A stretch of DNA of 57,864 nucleotides from Patescibacteria group bacterium (lineage in GTDB: Bacteria; Patescibacteriota; Microgenomatia; UBA1406; GWC2-37-13): the NCBI GenBank assembly GCA_023381015.1, contig JAMCTE010000010.1, positions 1 through 57,864 on the forward strand, in the 5' to 3' direction. The position numbers were made by a program, and so were the translations under genes. Position 1 is the stretch's first letter; every line of letters starts with the position of its first letter. The notes below the pieces were generated by a model, which was not told the DNA's origin, made no database searches, and worked only from the letters and a program-made list of their open reading frames with translations. Below are positions 7,903 through 16,113 of the stretch, piece by piece.

Positions 7903-8544
7903 ATGTTAAATAACTTTTGGACGTGGTTTAAAACAACACATATTGGTGATTTACCGTCTGCTGCACTCGGCGGTATAATTGGCTTCATACTTGTCTTTGT
8001 TATAGAGTGGTTTAGAAGCCCAGATGTAACGCTTAGAGTGGCTCAATCAGTTGAAATCGAGCCACAAAATACAAAAAAAGGGAAAATACCAAAGCGTAAA
8101 ATACTCAAATTAGAGGTAATTGTTTTAAAAGGTTGGCGGGCGTGGTTGCCTATTTCCAAAAATATCCATGCGTTTTCCAAAATAAGAGTTGAGCTAAATT
8201 GGAAACCAAAGTCCAGCTATCAAGCTAAGTGGGACAATGCACCAGAACCTTATGATTACATCAACAATGTTCCAAAGCTAGAAATGACACCTCTAACAAT
8301 GCAGCCAGAAAACTTAATGTTTGGTGAAAATGCCCAAGTGGGAATAGTTATCAAAAATGATGGTGACGATGGTTTTTATTTCTTTGACTCAGATTACTAT
8401 GTCAACCCAATCCACAATCACTGTACGCTAAAACACGCAAAACTGATCATTACCTTTAAGTCATCCCTAACTCAAAAGGTAGAAAGATTTATTATTAAAA
8501 ATCCTAGCAAAGATTTAGACAAGTTTGTTTTTGAAAAAGCATAG
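7903..8544 (+). CDS. Membrane-anchored hypothetical protein paired with HEPN gene (213 aa)
   Basis: One membrane helix near the N-terminus (about residues 18 to 38, GGIIGFILVFVIEWF) is followed by a beta-rich soluble domain of about 170 residues with the strand pattern LKLEVIVLKGWRAWL, QVGIVIKNDGDDGFYFF and LIITFK. This resembles immunoglobulin-like membrane-proximal domains. Family not recognised. Co-transcribed with the HEPN-like gene 4 bases upstream. Confidence 0.65.
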   Translation: MLNNFWTWFKTTHIGDLPSAALGGIIGFILVFVIEWFRSPDVTLRVAQSVEIEPQNTKKGKIPKRKILKLEVIVLKGWRAWLPISKNIHAFSKIRVELNWKPKSSYQAKWDNAPEPYDYINNVPKLEMTPLTMQPENLMFGENAQVGIVIKNDGDDGFYFFDSDYYVNPIHNHCTLKHAKLIITFKSSLTQKVERFIIKNPSKDLDKFVFEKA

Positions 8545-8670
8545 CATTGATATTATCTTAGATTTCAATTTATCATCTTAATAGTTGTAGACTAAATTAT
8601 TCGTAAATATTCACAAATTAACATATCCAAATACTAACAATCTAAGAAGCTTTACGGAAATTAGATAGAT

Positions 8671-9042
8671 TTAATAACTATGCTGTCTTCGTAATTTCAT
8701 ACAACCATTACATAATTTACCTGTTCCAAAACGTACAGGATCAGTTCTCTCAAGATACCATTTGGCTAATTTTTCGTTTTTTTCATAAACAATTTTGTTA
8801 TAAATTGTTTCGATAGAAGCTAAATATAAATAGGTTGATGACGAGCGTACACGCATTGCAAAATTAGTATCAGACCGGACATGCCTATAGAACGTAGCTT
8901 CATCAATTCCGGCAGTACGACAAGCTACACGAATACTAAATCCTCTTTGCAATGTTTCACATAATAATGCAAGAATGTCATCCGTCATTATCGTCGGTCT
9001 ACCCACGGGCTTAGAACCTTGAGTTGTAATAGCTTGTTGCAT
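8671..9042 (-). CDS. Terminase-small-subunit-like HTH protein (123 aa)
   Basis: The N-terminal half resembles phage terminase small subunits and related homeodomain-like HTH proteins: GRPTIMTDDILALLCETLQ, then RVACRTAGIDEATFYRHVR. The remainder is helical and ends with KWYLERTDPVRFG and a CNGCMK pair of cysteines. No large terminase subunit is near, so it may be a remnant or a free-standing DNA-binding protein. TATAAT on the minus strand (9049-9054) ends 6 bases before the ATG. Confidence 0.65.
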   Translation of the reverse strand: MQQAITTQGSKPVGRPTIMTDDILALLCETLQRGFSIRVACRTAGIDEATFYRHVRSDTNFAMRVRSSSTYLYLASIETIYNKIVYEKNEKLAKWYLERTDPVRFGTGKLCNGCMKLRRQHSY

Positions 9043-9086
9043 AACTTAATTATATATCTAATAAAAATTAGGAGTAAAATTTTCTC

Positions 9087-9290
9087 ATGAAAGATGTAAA
9101 TAATAAAAATTTCACTTATAAAGATATAAGTTACAATTCAAAAGAACCAAGATTTAAAAGTATAAGTTACATGCCCTTTATGCTTTCTCTAATGCCAATG
9201 GCTTTTGGATGGTGGGATTTAACTATGATCGGACTCATAATATCTTGTGTTTTATTTGTGATAATTAACTTCAAGGAAATATTTCCTTAA
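9087..9290 (+). CDS. Small membrane protein (67 aa)
   Basis: A polar N-terminus containing two similar short repeats (FTYKDISYNSKE and FKSISYMP) precedes two hydrophobic segments (about 30 to 42 and 44 to 62). No family recognised. TAAAAT at 9075-9080 ends 6 bases before the ATG. Confidence 0.55.
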   Translation: MKDVNNKNFTYKDISYNSKEPRFKSISYMPFMLSLMPMAFGWWDLTMIGLIISCVLFVIINFKEIFP

Positions 9291-9380
9291 AAATTTGTTT
9301 TATAAATTTTCTAAAATTTAAACTGTAATTGCTCTTACAAAATTGGATTGAAATAAGTTAAAGAGTATAATTGAATTAGT

Positions 9381-10202
9381 ATGATAGAGTTTTTAGTCCT
9401 TTTAGCTCTGCTTTATATTGCCTACTTACTTAGTAAAATATCAAATAAGATTGCCACAAATAATCACATACATAAAGATATTGTTACTCCTAATAATATC
9501 TCTATAAATGAATTAAGAGACGTTAGGAAACAGCTCAATCACCTTTTAGACATAGTTAGGGGAGACAGGATTGCTGAATTTTTGAAATCAAAAAGAATGG
9601 ATGAATTAAAAAAATCTTATGCAAAATTCCTCATAAAAAAAGATGGTTTAACAGAAAAAAATGCCTTAATTAAAGCCAATTATATTGTGGATAGATATGA
9701 CGAAGATATAATAGCTCGTGAAATTTATGAACAGTCGTTTGATGAATATTCTAAAAATACAAATGAATTTGAAAAATCTGGGATGATAGAAAAAGATATT
9801 AAAAAGGCGTATGTAGGCAACCGAGAAATGTACGAAGCTCTATGGCAAGCAATAAGAGACGGTGCGACATATCCAGGATCACATTTACCAGCAGATTTAG
9901 TAGAATTTGAGAGTCTGCATGCCACTAATGAATATGAAGAAGATAAAACTTATCATCAATTTATCCATAGAAAAGCAATAATTGCAAAACTTCTTGAAAA
10001 GGGGTTTATTAAAAAAACTAAAGAAACTTTTGGAGCAATGCCAAAATATGAATTAGCGATTACAAATCTTGAACACGTAAAAAAAGAGTTAAATATTTAT
10101 GATGATATTATGAGTCCTTCTTCCGGTGATGAAAATCTTGAGAAACAATACAAATTAGGACATTTGAGAAAAGTGTTTGATGTCTACGAATGGCGACCAT
10201 AG
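9381..10202 (+). CDS. Membrane-anchored hypothetical protein (273 aa)
   Basis: One N-terminal membrane helix (residues 3 to 20) followed by a coiled-coil-like region with ELRDVRKQLNHLLDIVRG and a helical cytoplasmic domain; the C-terminal part (residues 200 to 240) could be winged-helix-like (AIIAKLLEKGFIKKTKE). Family not recognised. TATAAT at 9366-9371 lies 9 bases before the ATG. Confidence 0.65.
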   Translation: MIEFLVLLALLYIAYLLSKISNKIATNNHIHKDIVTPNNISINELRDVRKQLNHLLDIVRGDRIAEFLKSKRMDELKKSYAKFLIKKDGLTEKNALIKANYIVDRYDEDIIAREIYEQSFDEYSKNTNEFEKSGMIEKDIKKAYVGNREMYEALWQAIRDGATYPGSHLPADLVEFESLHATNEYEEDKTYHQFIHRKAIIAKLLEKGFIKKTKETFGAMPKYELAITNLEHVKKELNIYDDIMSPSSGDENLEKQYKLGHLRKVFDVYEWRP

Positions 10203-10311
10203 TGAACTTTTATAATACGTGTTTATTTATAAAAGTAAATACTGCTATGTGATTAAGTATTCCATGTTTAGTTTATTATGAAGCTGAAAAATCGAATTTA
10301 TGAAGCAAGGG

Positions 10312-10370
10312 ATACCATTTAAAAATGTAGCTGTATATTTGGTTCCAAGAATTTTGAATTATGTCCACTT
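10312..10370. repeat. 59-bp interspersed repeat, copy B
   Basis: Same block order and length as 6645-6703: ATACCATTT, ATTTGGT, TGTCCACTT. It lies within the gene-free stretch 10203-10448, which otherwise shows no coding sequence. Confidence 0.55.
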
Positions 10371-10448
10371 GTTTATTTAGGTTATTTCATAGCCTAAATA
10401 CTTTTCAATAAATTTGATTTTTAATAATAAAACCATTACCATACATTT

Positions 10449-10958
10449 ATGGCTAATGAAAATTTACCTCCCTACCAAAATAATCCACGGAGCCTTATTT
10501 CCAATTATTCTAGCGGATTAGAGAGGGCTCCCATGATGCCTCATAAGCCAAGTGCGCGGGTAGTAGATTTTGCAGAAAAAACTTTAAAAGAAATGAAGTG
10601 GGGCGAAACTCCATACGCTTTATTAAGAATAACCCAACATTTAAATGAAATGAATGGTGATGCGCTCGTTTCCGTTGGTTCTTGTACAACTACAGATTTA
10701 TTTGTTCATTTATTTTTAAACGAGCCAAACAGACTTCCAAAAAGATGGTTGGAGAGTGACGATTATATCAGAACTATTATATCAATGACCGCTAATTTAG
10801 ATATTTCACAAATGAAAAATGATGTTATCCAAGCAAAATTCGATGATGATTTATCAACGGCTGAAAATAGAACTAATCCGAATATTGAATCTTTAGAAAA
10901 GCTTATACAAGATTTGCAAGCTAGAACGACAATCGCAGCAAGCGGTCAAACATCGTAG
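10449..10958 (+). CDS. Hypothetical protein (169 aa)
   Basis: Soluble, mostly helical protein with no recognised family. The N-terminus is Pro/Asn/Ser-rich and may be disordered. It is the last AT-rich gene of the left island; composition changes sharply to GC-rich just past its stop, so it marks the right edge of the island. Confidence 0.6.
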   Translation: MANENLPPYQNNPRSLISNYSSGLERAPMMPHKPSARVVDFAEKTLKEMKWGETPYALLRITQHLNEMNGDALVSVGSCTTTDLFVHLFLNEPNRLPKRWLESDDYIRTIISMTANLDISQMKNDVIQAKFDDDLSTAENRTNPNIESLEKLIQDLQARTTIAASGQTS

Positions 10959-10973
10959 ATTTTACAAAAAAAA

Positions 10974-11381
10974 TTAATATGCTGCTCCTTTGAAGTTCGG
11001 GCAGTTGGACTGTGCCCAGCGCAGATAGTCGGGGTTGCAGCGCGAGTCGTATTTGCCCGGGCCCGGCATGCAGTCGACGAATTCTACCTCCGGGCATTTC
11101 TCGCACGTGCCGCTCGTGGTCGATCCCAGGTCGAAGCGGCAAGCATAGCCGGCGGGACATGGCTTGTTGCCGGCGATTTCGCCGCACCAGGAAGACGTTT
11201 GGATTGGTGCTTGATAGGTAGTGGGAGTGGGGAGCGGCGCTTCTCCTCCAATCATGCTTTCTGACATTTTCTGGTAGTTGACTCCGAAAAAGAAGGCGGC
11301 GAGCGGGAGCAGAAAAAACAAGACCAGGGCGATCCTCCTCGACAGAGGTGTGACCGTGGTCCAACTTTTCGGCATCTTCAT
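10974..11381 (-). CDS. Membrane-anchored Cys-rich hypothetical protein (135 aa)
   Basis: One N-terminal membrane helix (about residues 16 to 35) is followed by a short Pro/Thr linker and an external region with ten cysteines, with spacing such as CPAGYACRFDLGSTTSGTCEKC, suggesting a disulfide-rich surface module. First gene with core-type GC-rich codons after the left island. Family not recognised. Confidence 0.65.
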   Translation of the reverse strand: MKMPKSWTTVTPLSRRIALVLFFLLPLAAFFFGVNYQKMSESMIGGEAPLPTPTTYQAPIQTSSWCGEIAGNKPCPAGYACRFDLGSTTSGTCEKCPEVEFVDCMPGPGKYDSRCNPDYLRWAQSNCPNFKGAAY

Positions 11382-11481
11382 AAGATGATTATAAATCAGA
11401 TTATCATTAACTTTAAACTACTTATTAGGCAGAGTCGGGAGCATTGAATAATGTTATATCCTATAGTATAATATAGACACG

Positions 11482-12252
11482 ATGATGAAAGAAAGAGTCG
11501 CAAAAATGGAGGCGGTGTTGACTGGTCGTTTATTGGGTAAAAAAACCAATATAGCGGCGCTTTCTAATTTTTATGTTGCCCTGATGGATTATATGACTTC
11601 GGAAAAAAAACTTAGGCTGAGGCATCTTATTAATACTGAACCTTATGAGGAAGAGGGTTCGTTTGAAAAATGGGGATGGAGCGTGGAAGCAGCCAAATCA
11701 CAGGCATTGGTATTGCTTCAATCGGAAGTACTCCCAAAGCCAAAAAACGGCGAGAAAGTGATAATTTTTTCACCGTCGGCGAACGCGTCCGCAACAGAAA
11801 GCATACTTCAGGACGTATTAGGCAACAGTTATGAAGTAGTTTCAGGAGATCTGGCAGATGTTGTAAGGGTTGATAAGACAACAAGACCAATAAGGGCGGA
11901 CGCATCATTCATTCCTTTTGCCAATAATAGCATAGACGTGGTTTATGATAATCTGGGCGCCATGTGGTATGAAGCTCATCAGAGCGAATCGGAAAAAACC
12001 ACGACCCATATAGAAAACTTGTTTAAAGAATACGGAAGAGTTTTAAGGGAAAATGGCATGGTCGTAGTCGACGGTAGTACCGCTCATTTGATTGATAACG
12101 CGATGATTGGCAGAAACGGGATAGAAGGATTTTTTTATAGGGATTTTCATAATCTCAATAATCTTTCCTTGCGGGTATACTACAAAATACCTGAATTAAC
12201 CGACGAGTTTTTTTCTAAAGTAAAATCAGGAGTGACATTAGTAAATAAATAA
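11482..12252 (+). CDS. Class I SAM-dependent methyltransferase-like protein (256 aa)
   Basis: The central part has the Rossmann methyltransferase layout: KVIIFSPSANASATESIL (motif I position, unusual in lacking GxGxG), VVSGDLADV, RADASFIPFANNSIDVVYDN (motifs II to IV) and EYGRVLRENGMVVVDGS (motif V and VI). The substrate cannot be told. TATAAT at 11467-11472 ends 9 bases before the ATG, and a second ATG follows immediately at 11485. Confidence 0.65.
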   Translation: MMKERVAKMEAVLTGRLLGKKTNIAALSNFYVALMDYMTSEKKLRLRHLINTEPYEEEGSFEKWGWSVEAAKSQALVLLQSEVLPKPKNGEKVIIFSPSANASATESILQDVLGNSYEVVSGDLADVVRVDKTTRPIRADASFIPFANNSIDVVYDNLGAMWYEAHQSESEKTTTHIENLFKEYGRVLRENGMVVVDGSTAHLIDNAMIGRNGIEGFFYRDFHNLNNLSLRVYYKIPELTDEFFSKVKSGVTLVNK

Positions 12253-12313
12253 GATTTGTCGAATTTTTTCCTTAAATCAGCTTCATAAAATGATATAGTT
12301 ATGATGTCGAAAT

Positions 12314-12517
12314 ATGAGAGATTCTTTTTTGTCGAAGGTCGTCAAATTTGTAATCGCCGCCGTCTTGGCTTCGGTGGCTTTGTTTTTGCCCTACAAGGCG
12401 AGACTCAAATTCATCGACGCGATCGCCTTCCTCGTCCATCTGCCCTATGTTCTTTTCGGCCGGATGGTCCGTTATTTTTTCCAAGTTCTCGAAATCGACC
12501 CCAATGAAATCAGATAA
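12314..12517 (+). CDS. Small membrane protein at head of surface-glycan-like cluster (67 aa)
   Basis: Two hydrophobic segments (about 9 to 25 and 35 to 55) in a basic protein. The start at 12314 has TATGAT (12300-12305) ending 8 bases upstream. The end overlaps the PP-loop gene by 14 bases, so the two are translationally linked. It may be the SxtJ-like small partner that often accompanies DUF5989 and SGNH genes, but this is inference from context. Confidence 0.55.
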   Translation: MRDSFLSKVVKFVIAAVLASVALFLPYKARLKFIDAIAFLVHLPYVLFGRMVRYFFQVLEIDPNEIR

Positions 12518-13367
12518 AGATAACAGCTGCGCCGTCCTCTACTCGGGCGGTACCGACTCCACCTGCAGCGCCGCCTTGATGGCGGAAAAATTCGCCGTTG
12601 TCCATTTACTCACTTTTTACCAGAACAAAAAACCGCAAACCGGCCAGATCGAAAAAACCATCGCAAAATTGCAAAAAAAATTCCCGAAGACCAGGTTCGT
12701 CCACCGCGTCATCGAGACGACCCGGCTCGTCGAGCACCTGAGCTACGACCGCTATCTTGCCTATTTTTTCCGGCACGGTTGGCTCGTCCTCTCCACTCCG
12801 GGATTCACCACTTTGAGCTGGCACATGAGCGCCATCATCTACTGCCGGAAAAACGGCGTCGCCGTAGTCGCCGACGGGTTGACGCGAGAACTGATGCACT
12901 TCCCCGGCCACATGGACGCCGTCATCAAAATTTTCAAAAAAATGTACGAGGGTTTTGGTATCAGTTACATAAATCCGGTCAGGTCCTGGAAGACGCCGCC
13001 CGACCAGCAGTTCATCGACCGCCTGATCGTCGACCAGCACGGTTTCTATCTGCCGGGCGGGCCAGCGAAGACAGGATTGGCGGGAACGACCGGACAGTAC
13101 CTCTATAAGCTCGGCGTCATGCCCAACCCCAACGTCAAAGGATCATCCCTCGACCACAGGATGCAGTTCGACTGCTATCCTTTTGTCCTTTACAACATGG
13201 TGGTCTTTTGGCTCTATCTCAACTTCGCTTCCTACGAAAACCTTTGCCTTAAGATGGCGGAATTGTTTCTTGAAAAAACCCGCGACGCCAAGATTCTCCT
13301 TGAAGGATATTTCCAAAAAGGAAAAACCAGCCGGTTGGCAAGTTTGCTGGATAAGGCATTCCTATGA
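12504..13367 (+). CDS. PP-loop ATP pyrophosphatase-family protein (287 aa)
   Basis: Begins MKSDKDNSCAVLYSGGTDST; SGGTDS is the PP-loop that binds ATP in QueC, asparagine synthetase, tRNA-thiolation and related adenylating enzymes. The rest includes GVAVVADGLTRE and FYLPGGPAKTG, with no recognised substrate domain. Start 12504 is chosen over 12447 because it lies at the end of the upstream gene and gives the motif at its usual position. The SGNH gene starts 4 bases before its stop. Context suggests modification of a surface glycan or a small metabolite rather than tRNA. Confidence 0.75.
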   Translation: MKSDKDNSCAVLYSGGTDSTCSAALMAEKFAVVHLLTFYQNKKPQTGQIEKTIAKLQKKFPKTRFVHRVIETTRLVEHLSYDRYLAYFFRHGWLVLSTPGFTTLSWHMSAIIYCRKNGVAVVADGLTRELMHFPGHMDAVIKIFKKMYEGFGISYINPVRSWKTPPDQQFIDRLIVDQHGFYLPGGPAKTGLAGTTGQYLYKLGVMPNPNVKGSSLDHRMQFDCYPFVLYNMVVFWLYLNFASYENLCLKMAELFLEKTRDAKILLEGYFQKGKTSRLASLLDKAFL

Positions 13368-14611
13368 CGAGAAAAATTCTTTTTCCGATAATGATTGGCC
13401 TTTTGTCGTTTCTTTTTTGGCTGATTGTCTTGGAATTGGTGTCGGGATTCATAATCGCCAAGTGGGGCGATCCCCTCGACTGGGTCAAGCCGGTTTTGGA
13501 GGTCGACCGATTCCTCGGCTGGCGCCAGAAGCCGGATTTCAACGGCCGGTTCCTCAACGTTCCGCTAAAAACCAATGCTCTCGGATTGCGAAGCGGTCCG
13601 TTGCCGGAAAAGAGCGCCAAGAGCCGGTTCGTCCTCGTCCTCGGTCCGTCCTCTACTTTCGGTTGGGGCGTCGGGGTCGACCAAACCTATTCATTCCAGC
13701 TCCAACAACTGTTGCGGAAAAAATATCCGGGCTACGACATAAAGGTCGTCAACGCCGGGCAGATCGGTTACTCGTCCTGGCAGGGACTCGAGTTTTATAA
13801 AAAGTACTTTCTCGGAAAAACCAAGTTTGATTTGGTGGTAGTTGCCTACGGCGTCAACGACGTCGACCGTTACCGGTTTTTCTATTCCGATCAGCTGCCC
13901 GACCGGCAGGAATTTGCCGACCCGAAGCCGGGTTGGCAGGTAACCCTGGAAAACTTTTTCTTGAGATTCAACTCGGTCAATTTGGTGACGCGCTCGGCAT
14001 ACCGGTTGGTCGACGCCGTCTCCTGCAGCCTGCGGAGGATCCCGGTCAGAAGAGTCAGCGACGCCGACTTTGCCGCCAATATCGATCAGCTGATCGGTCT
14101 GGCCAGCGGTCAGGGAGCCAGTGTCCTCCTGATGACTTCCTCTTATCATCTACCGGTTTATTCGCCGGTTGATTACAAATCCGCCAAGTCGTTTGATTTG
14201 AATTACAAACTTGGTCTGTCTAGTTTTAATAAAGGAAACTATGCCGCGGCGATCGATTATTTTCGCCTTGCCGCCGCGAGCGATCCCAAGAGTGACGACG
14301 TTTATTATTACCTGAGCGCCGCCTACTGTCGTCAGGGCCGGACGGGGCAAAGCCAGGAGGCGATCAAAACCGCCAGGCTCCTTGAGGGGGGGAGGATCGC
14401 GAAGGACATCGACCGGGTCGACCAGGTCTTGTATAATTTATCTTTGAAAGACAGAGCCGTTTTGCTGGACACCAGAACAGTCGTTGCCAAAGCAGGAGTG
14501 AGCCGGTCGTTTCTCGACCCGGTCCACTTTACCGTCTCGGGCAACCAAGCTGTCGCCCGGGGATTATATGACAAAATCGTCGAGGAAGACTTGTTGAAAA
14601 TCAATCGATAG
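13364..14611 (+). CDS. SGNH-hydrolase-like protein with membrane anchor and TPR (415 aa)
   Basis: An N-terminal membrane helix (residues 5 to 30) precedes an SGNH/GDSL fold: LVLGPSSTFGWGVG (block I serine), VVNAGQIGYSSWQG (Gly block), VVVAYGVNDVDR (Asn block) and, near the C-terminus, LDPVHFT (D-x-x-H block). A TPR-like pair (LGLSSFNKGNYAAAIDYFRLA and YYYLSAAYCRQGRTGQSQEA) is inserted before the last block. SGNH proteins with an anchor usually add or remove acyl groups on extracellular polysaccharides. Overlaps the PP-loop gene by 4 bases. Confidence 0.8.
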   Translation: MTRKILFPIMIGLLSFLFWLIVLELVSGFIIAKWGDPLDWVKPVLEVDRFLGWRQKPDFNGRFLNVPLKTNALGLRSGPLPEKSAKSRFVLVLGPSSTFGWGVGVDQTYSFQLQQLLRKKYPGYDIKVVNAGQIGYSSWQGLEFYKKYFLGKTKFDLVVVAYGVNDVDRYRFFYSDQLPDRQEFADPKPGWQVTLENFFLRFNSVNLVTRSAYRLVDAVSCSLRRIPVRRVSDADFAANIDQLIGLASGQGASVLLMTSSYHLPVYSPVDYKSAKSFDLNYKLGLSSFNKGNYAAAIDYFRLAAASDPKSDDVYYYLSAAYCRQGRTGQSQEAIKTARLLEGGRIAKDIDRVDQVLYNLSLKDRAVLLDTRTVVAKAGVSRSFLDPVHFTVSGNQAVARGLYDKIVEEDLLKINR

Positions 14612-14614
14612 CCT

Positions 14615-14815
14615 ATGGCCAAACGAACAAAAATTTCAGAACAAACAAACAAGCGCACCTTAACCGGTTTGCTGATGTTCCTTTTTGTCCAGGCCTGGAG
14701 GAAGAAAAAGTGGATTTTGCTGCCGTTGTGGATCCTCCTCATTTCCCTGGCGCTAATCATCCTTCTGACGGGCAACTCGTCGATCCTGCCGGCAATCTAC
14801 ATCATTGGTTTTTGA
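14615..14815 (+). CDS. DUF5989 family small membrane protein (66 aa)
   Basis: Pattern characteristic of DUF5989: a helix LTGLLMFLFVQAWRKKKWILLPLW followed by a membrane segment LLISLALIILLTGNSS and a short hydrophobic end. In other bacteria DUF5989 is encoded with SxtJ-like, carbamoyltransferase and SGNH genes in surface polysaccharide loci, as is partly seen here. The stop overlaps by 14 bases the convergent SGNH gene ending at 14802. Confidence 0.75.
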   Translation: MAKRTKISEQTNKRTLTGLLMFLFVQAWRKKKWILLPLWILLISLALIILLTGNSSILPAIYIIGF

Positions 14816-16049
14816 ACGGCTGGCTTTTCAAATAAGTGGAGATCTCACCGGCCAAATACTTGGCGATCGCCTGGTAACCCCATTTGTTGTAGTGATAGAT
14901 GTCGGTGAAATATTCGGCTCTCTTCCAGGGGCCGATTTTTTTCAGGTTGGCTGGAAACTCGGATAGCCAATTCGGTTGGTCATAAAACTGCCGGGCAACC
15001 TCTTCGGTCGGCGGATATTTTTCCAGAACGTCGTTGTAGTTGACGAAAGAAACCAGGTTTTTCATGTCGGGGTGGTTGGTCAAAAATTTGTCGTAGGCCT
15101 GGCGGGTGGCAAAGTTGGTATTTTGCGGCAAGGACAGTTGGGTGACGATGACCGGGATGCGGTTGGCCGCGGCGATTTGGAGCATTTTTTCGTTGACCGA
15201 CATGAAATTGGCGAGGTTTTTCCCGTAAGACAGATAGGCCAGGCGTTGGACGACCTTGCTGTAAAAAAGGCTGTGATCGGCCAGGAAGTTCTTTCCGGCG
15301 ACGAAGACAGACTTAAACGGTTCGGGCAAATTTTTGTATTTCAGCATCGTCGTGACGGGAAAGTCGTTGTCGGCGACGATGAAAGGATCGACAAAGCCGT
15401 AGTCCCAGATGATCAAATCGGGCTTGTAATCAAGAGCGCCGGTTTCCAGTTTGGCCAGGCCTTCGATGGCCGTTCCCGAGTCGCGGCCGGCGTTCCAGAC
15501 TTCAAACTTCAGATTGTCCGGCCGGTTCTGGTTAAGGATGGTTTCGAGCTGTCTTGGATAGGTGTCGTTGTCGGAAACGCCGTGTCCGAAAGTCAGGTAT
15601 GAGCCGAAAGCGATGATACGGAAAACCTGTTTTGGCTTGGCGACGGTTCGCGTCGGATCGCGGAATCCCAGGTTGTTGATTGCGGCGGTGTAGGCGGTTT
15701 GGTCCTTGATCGACTGCGGCCTGAGGAAGTTATAGGCCGTCAGCTTGGTGTTTTTCGGCAGGGCCGTTTCCTTGACGATCATCTTCAGGCGGTTGAGGTC
15801 ATTTATGTTAGTGTCGGCGAAGACGCGAAACGGCGGCAGGAGAGGGTTGTCATTACTGTTGTTTTCCCAGAGTTTCCAGAGTCTACGGTCGACGATTACG
15901 CTGGCGTAGTCGTTGACGGTCTTGCCAGAACGGAAGTAAAAGCGGAACCAGGCTTCGCAGACGACAAAGACGCCGACAACTATGGCCAAAACATAGACGA
16001 AAAAGATCACGAGCTTTTTTCCAATTGTTTTCGATTTATTGACGGTCAC
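14802..16049 (-). CDS. Second membrane-anchored SGNH-hydrolase-like protein (415 aa)
   Basis: Starts with GTG. One membrane helix (about residues 12 to 32) then an SGNH domain: IIAFGSYLTFGHGVS (serine block), WNAGRDSGTAIEG (Gly block), LIIWDYGFVDP (block III, normally GxND and here degenerate), and ending TDIYHYNKWGYQAIAKYL (D-x-x-H block). It has no TPR insertion, unlike the convergent paralogue at 13364, yet is exactly the same length. Probably acts on an exported glycan or lipid. Confidence 0.8.
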   Translation of the reverse strand: MTVNKSKTIGKKLVIFFVYVLAIVVGVFVVCEAWFRFYFRSGKTVNDYASVIVDRRLWKLWENNSNDNPLLPPFRVFADTNINDLNRLKMIVKETALPKNTKLTAYNFLRPQSIKDQTAYTAAINNLGFRDPTRTVAKPKQVFRIIAFGSYLTFGHGVSDNDTYPRQLETILNQNRPDNLKFEVWNAGRDSGTAIEGLAKLETGALDYKPDLIIWDYGFVDPFIVADNDFPVTTMLKYKNLPEPFKSVFVAGKNFLADHSLFYSKVVQRLAYLSYGKNLANFMSVNEKMLQIAAANRIPVIVTQLSLPQNTNFATRQAYDKFLTNHPDMKNLVSFVNYNDVLEKYPPTEEVARQFYDQPNWLSEFPANLKKIGPWKRAEYFTDIYHYNKWGYQAIAKYLAGEISTYLKSQPFKNQ

Positions 16050-16113
16050 TATATATAATCATATTGAATAAATTCCCCTTTACAAACGGTAACTAACCTA
16101 CTAAGATGGATTT

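Noticed and set aside
8671-9042. Evidence for an intact prophage
   Set aside because: Only a terminase-small-subunit-like HTH protein is present; no large terminase, portal, capsid or tail gene was found in the island.
11445-11458. Direct repeat TGAATAATGTTATA with 6634-6647 as island attachment sites
   Set aside because: 14 AT-rich bases in two promoter-like regions; the first copy is inside the island and neither borders the composition change.
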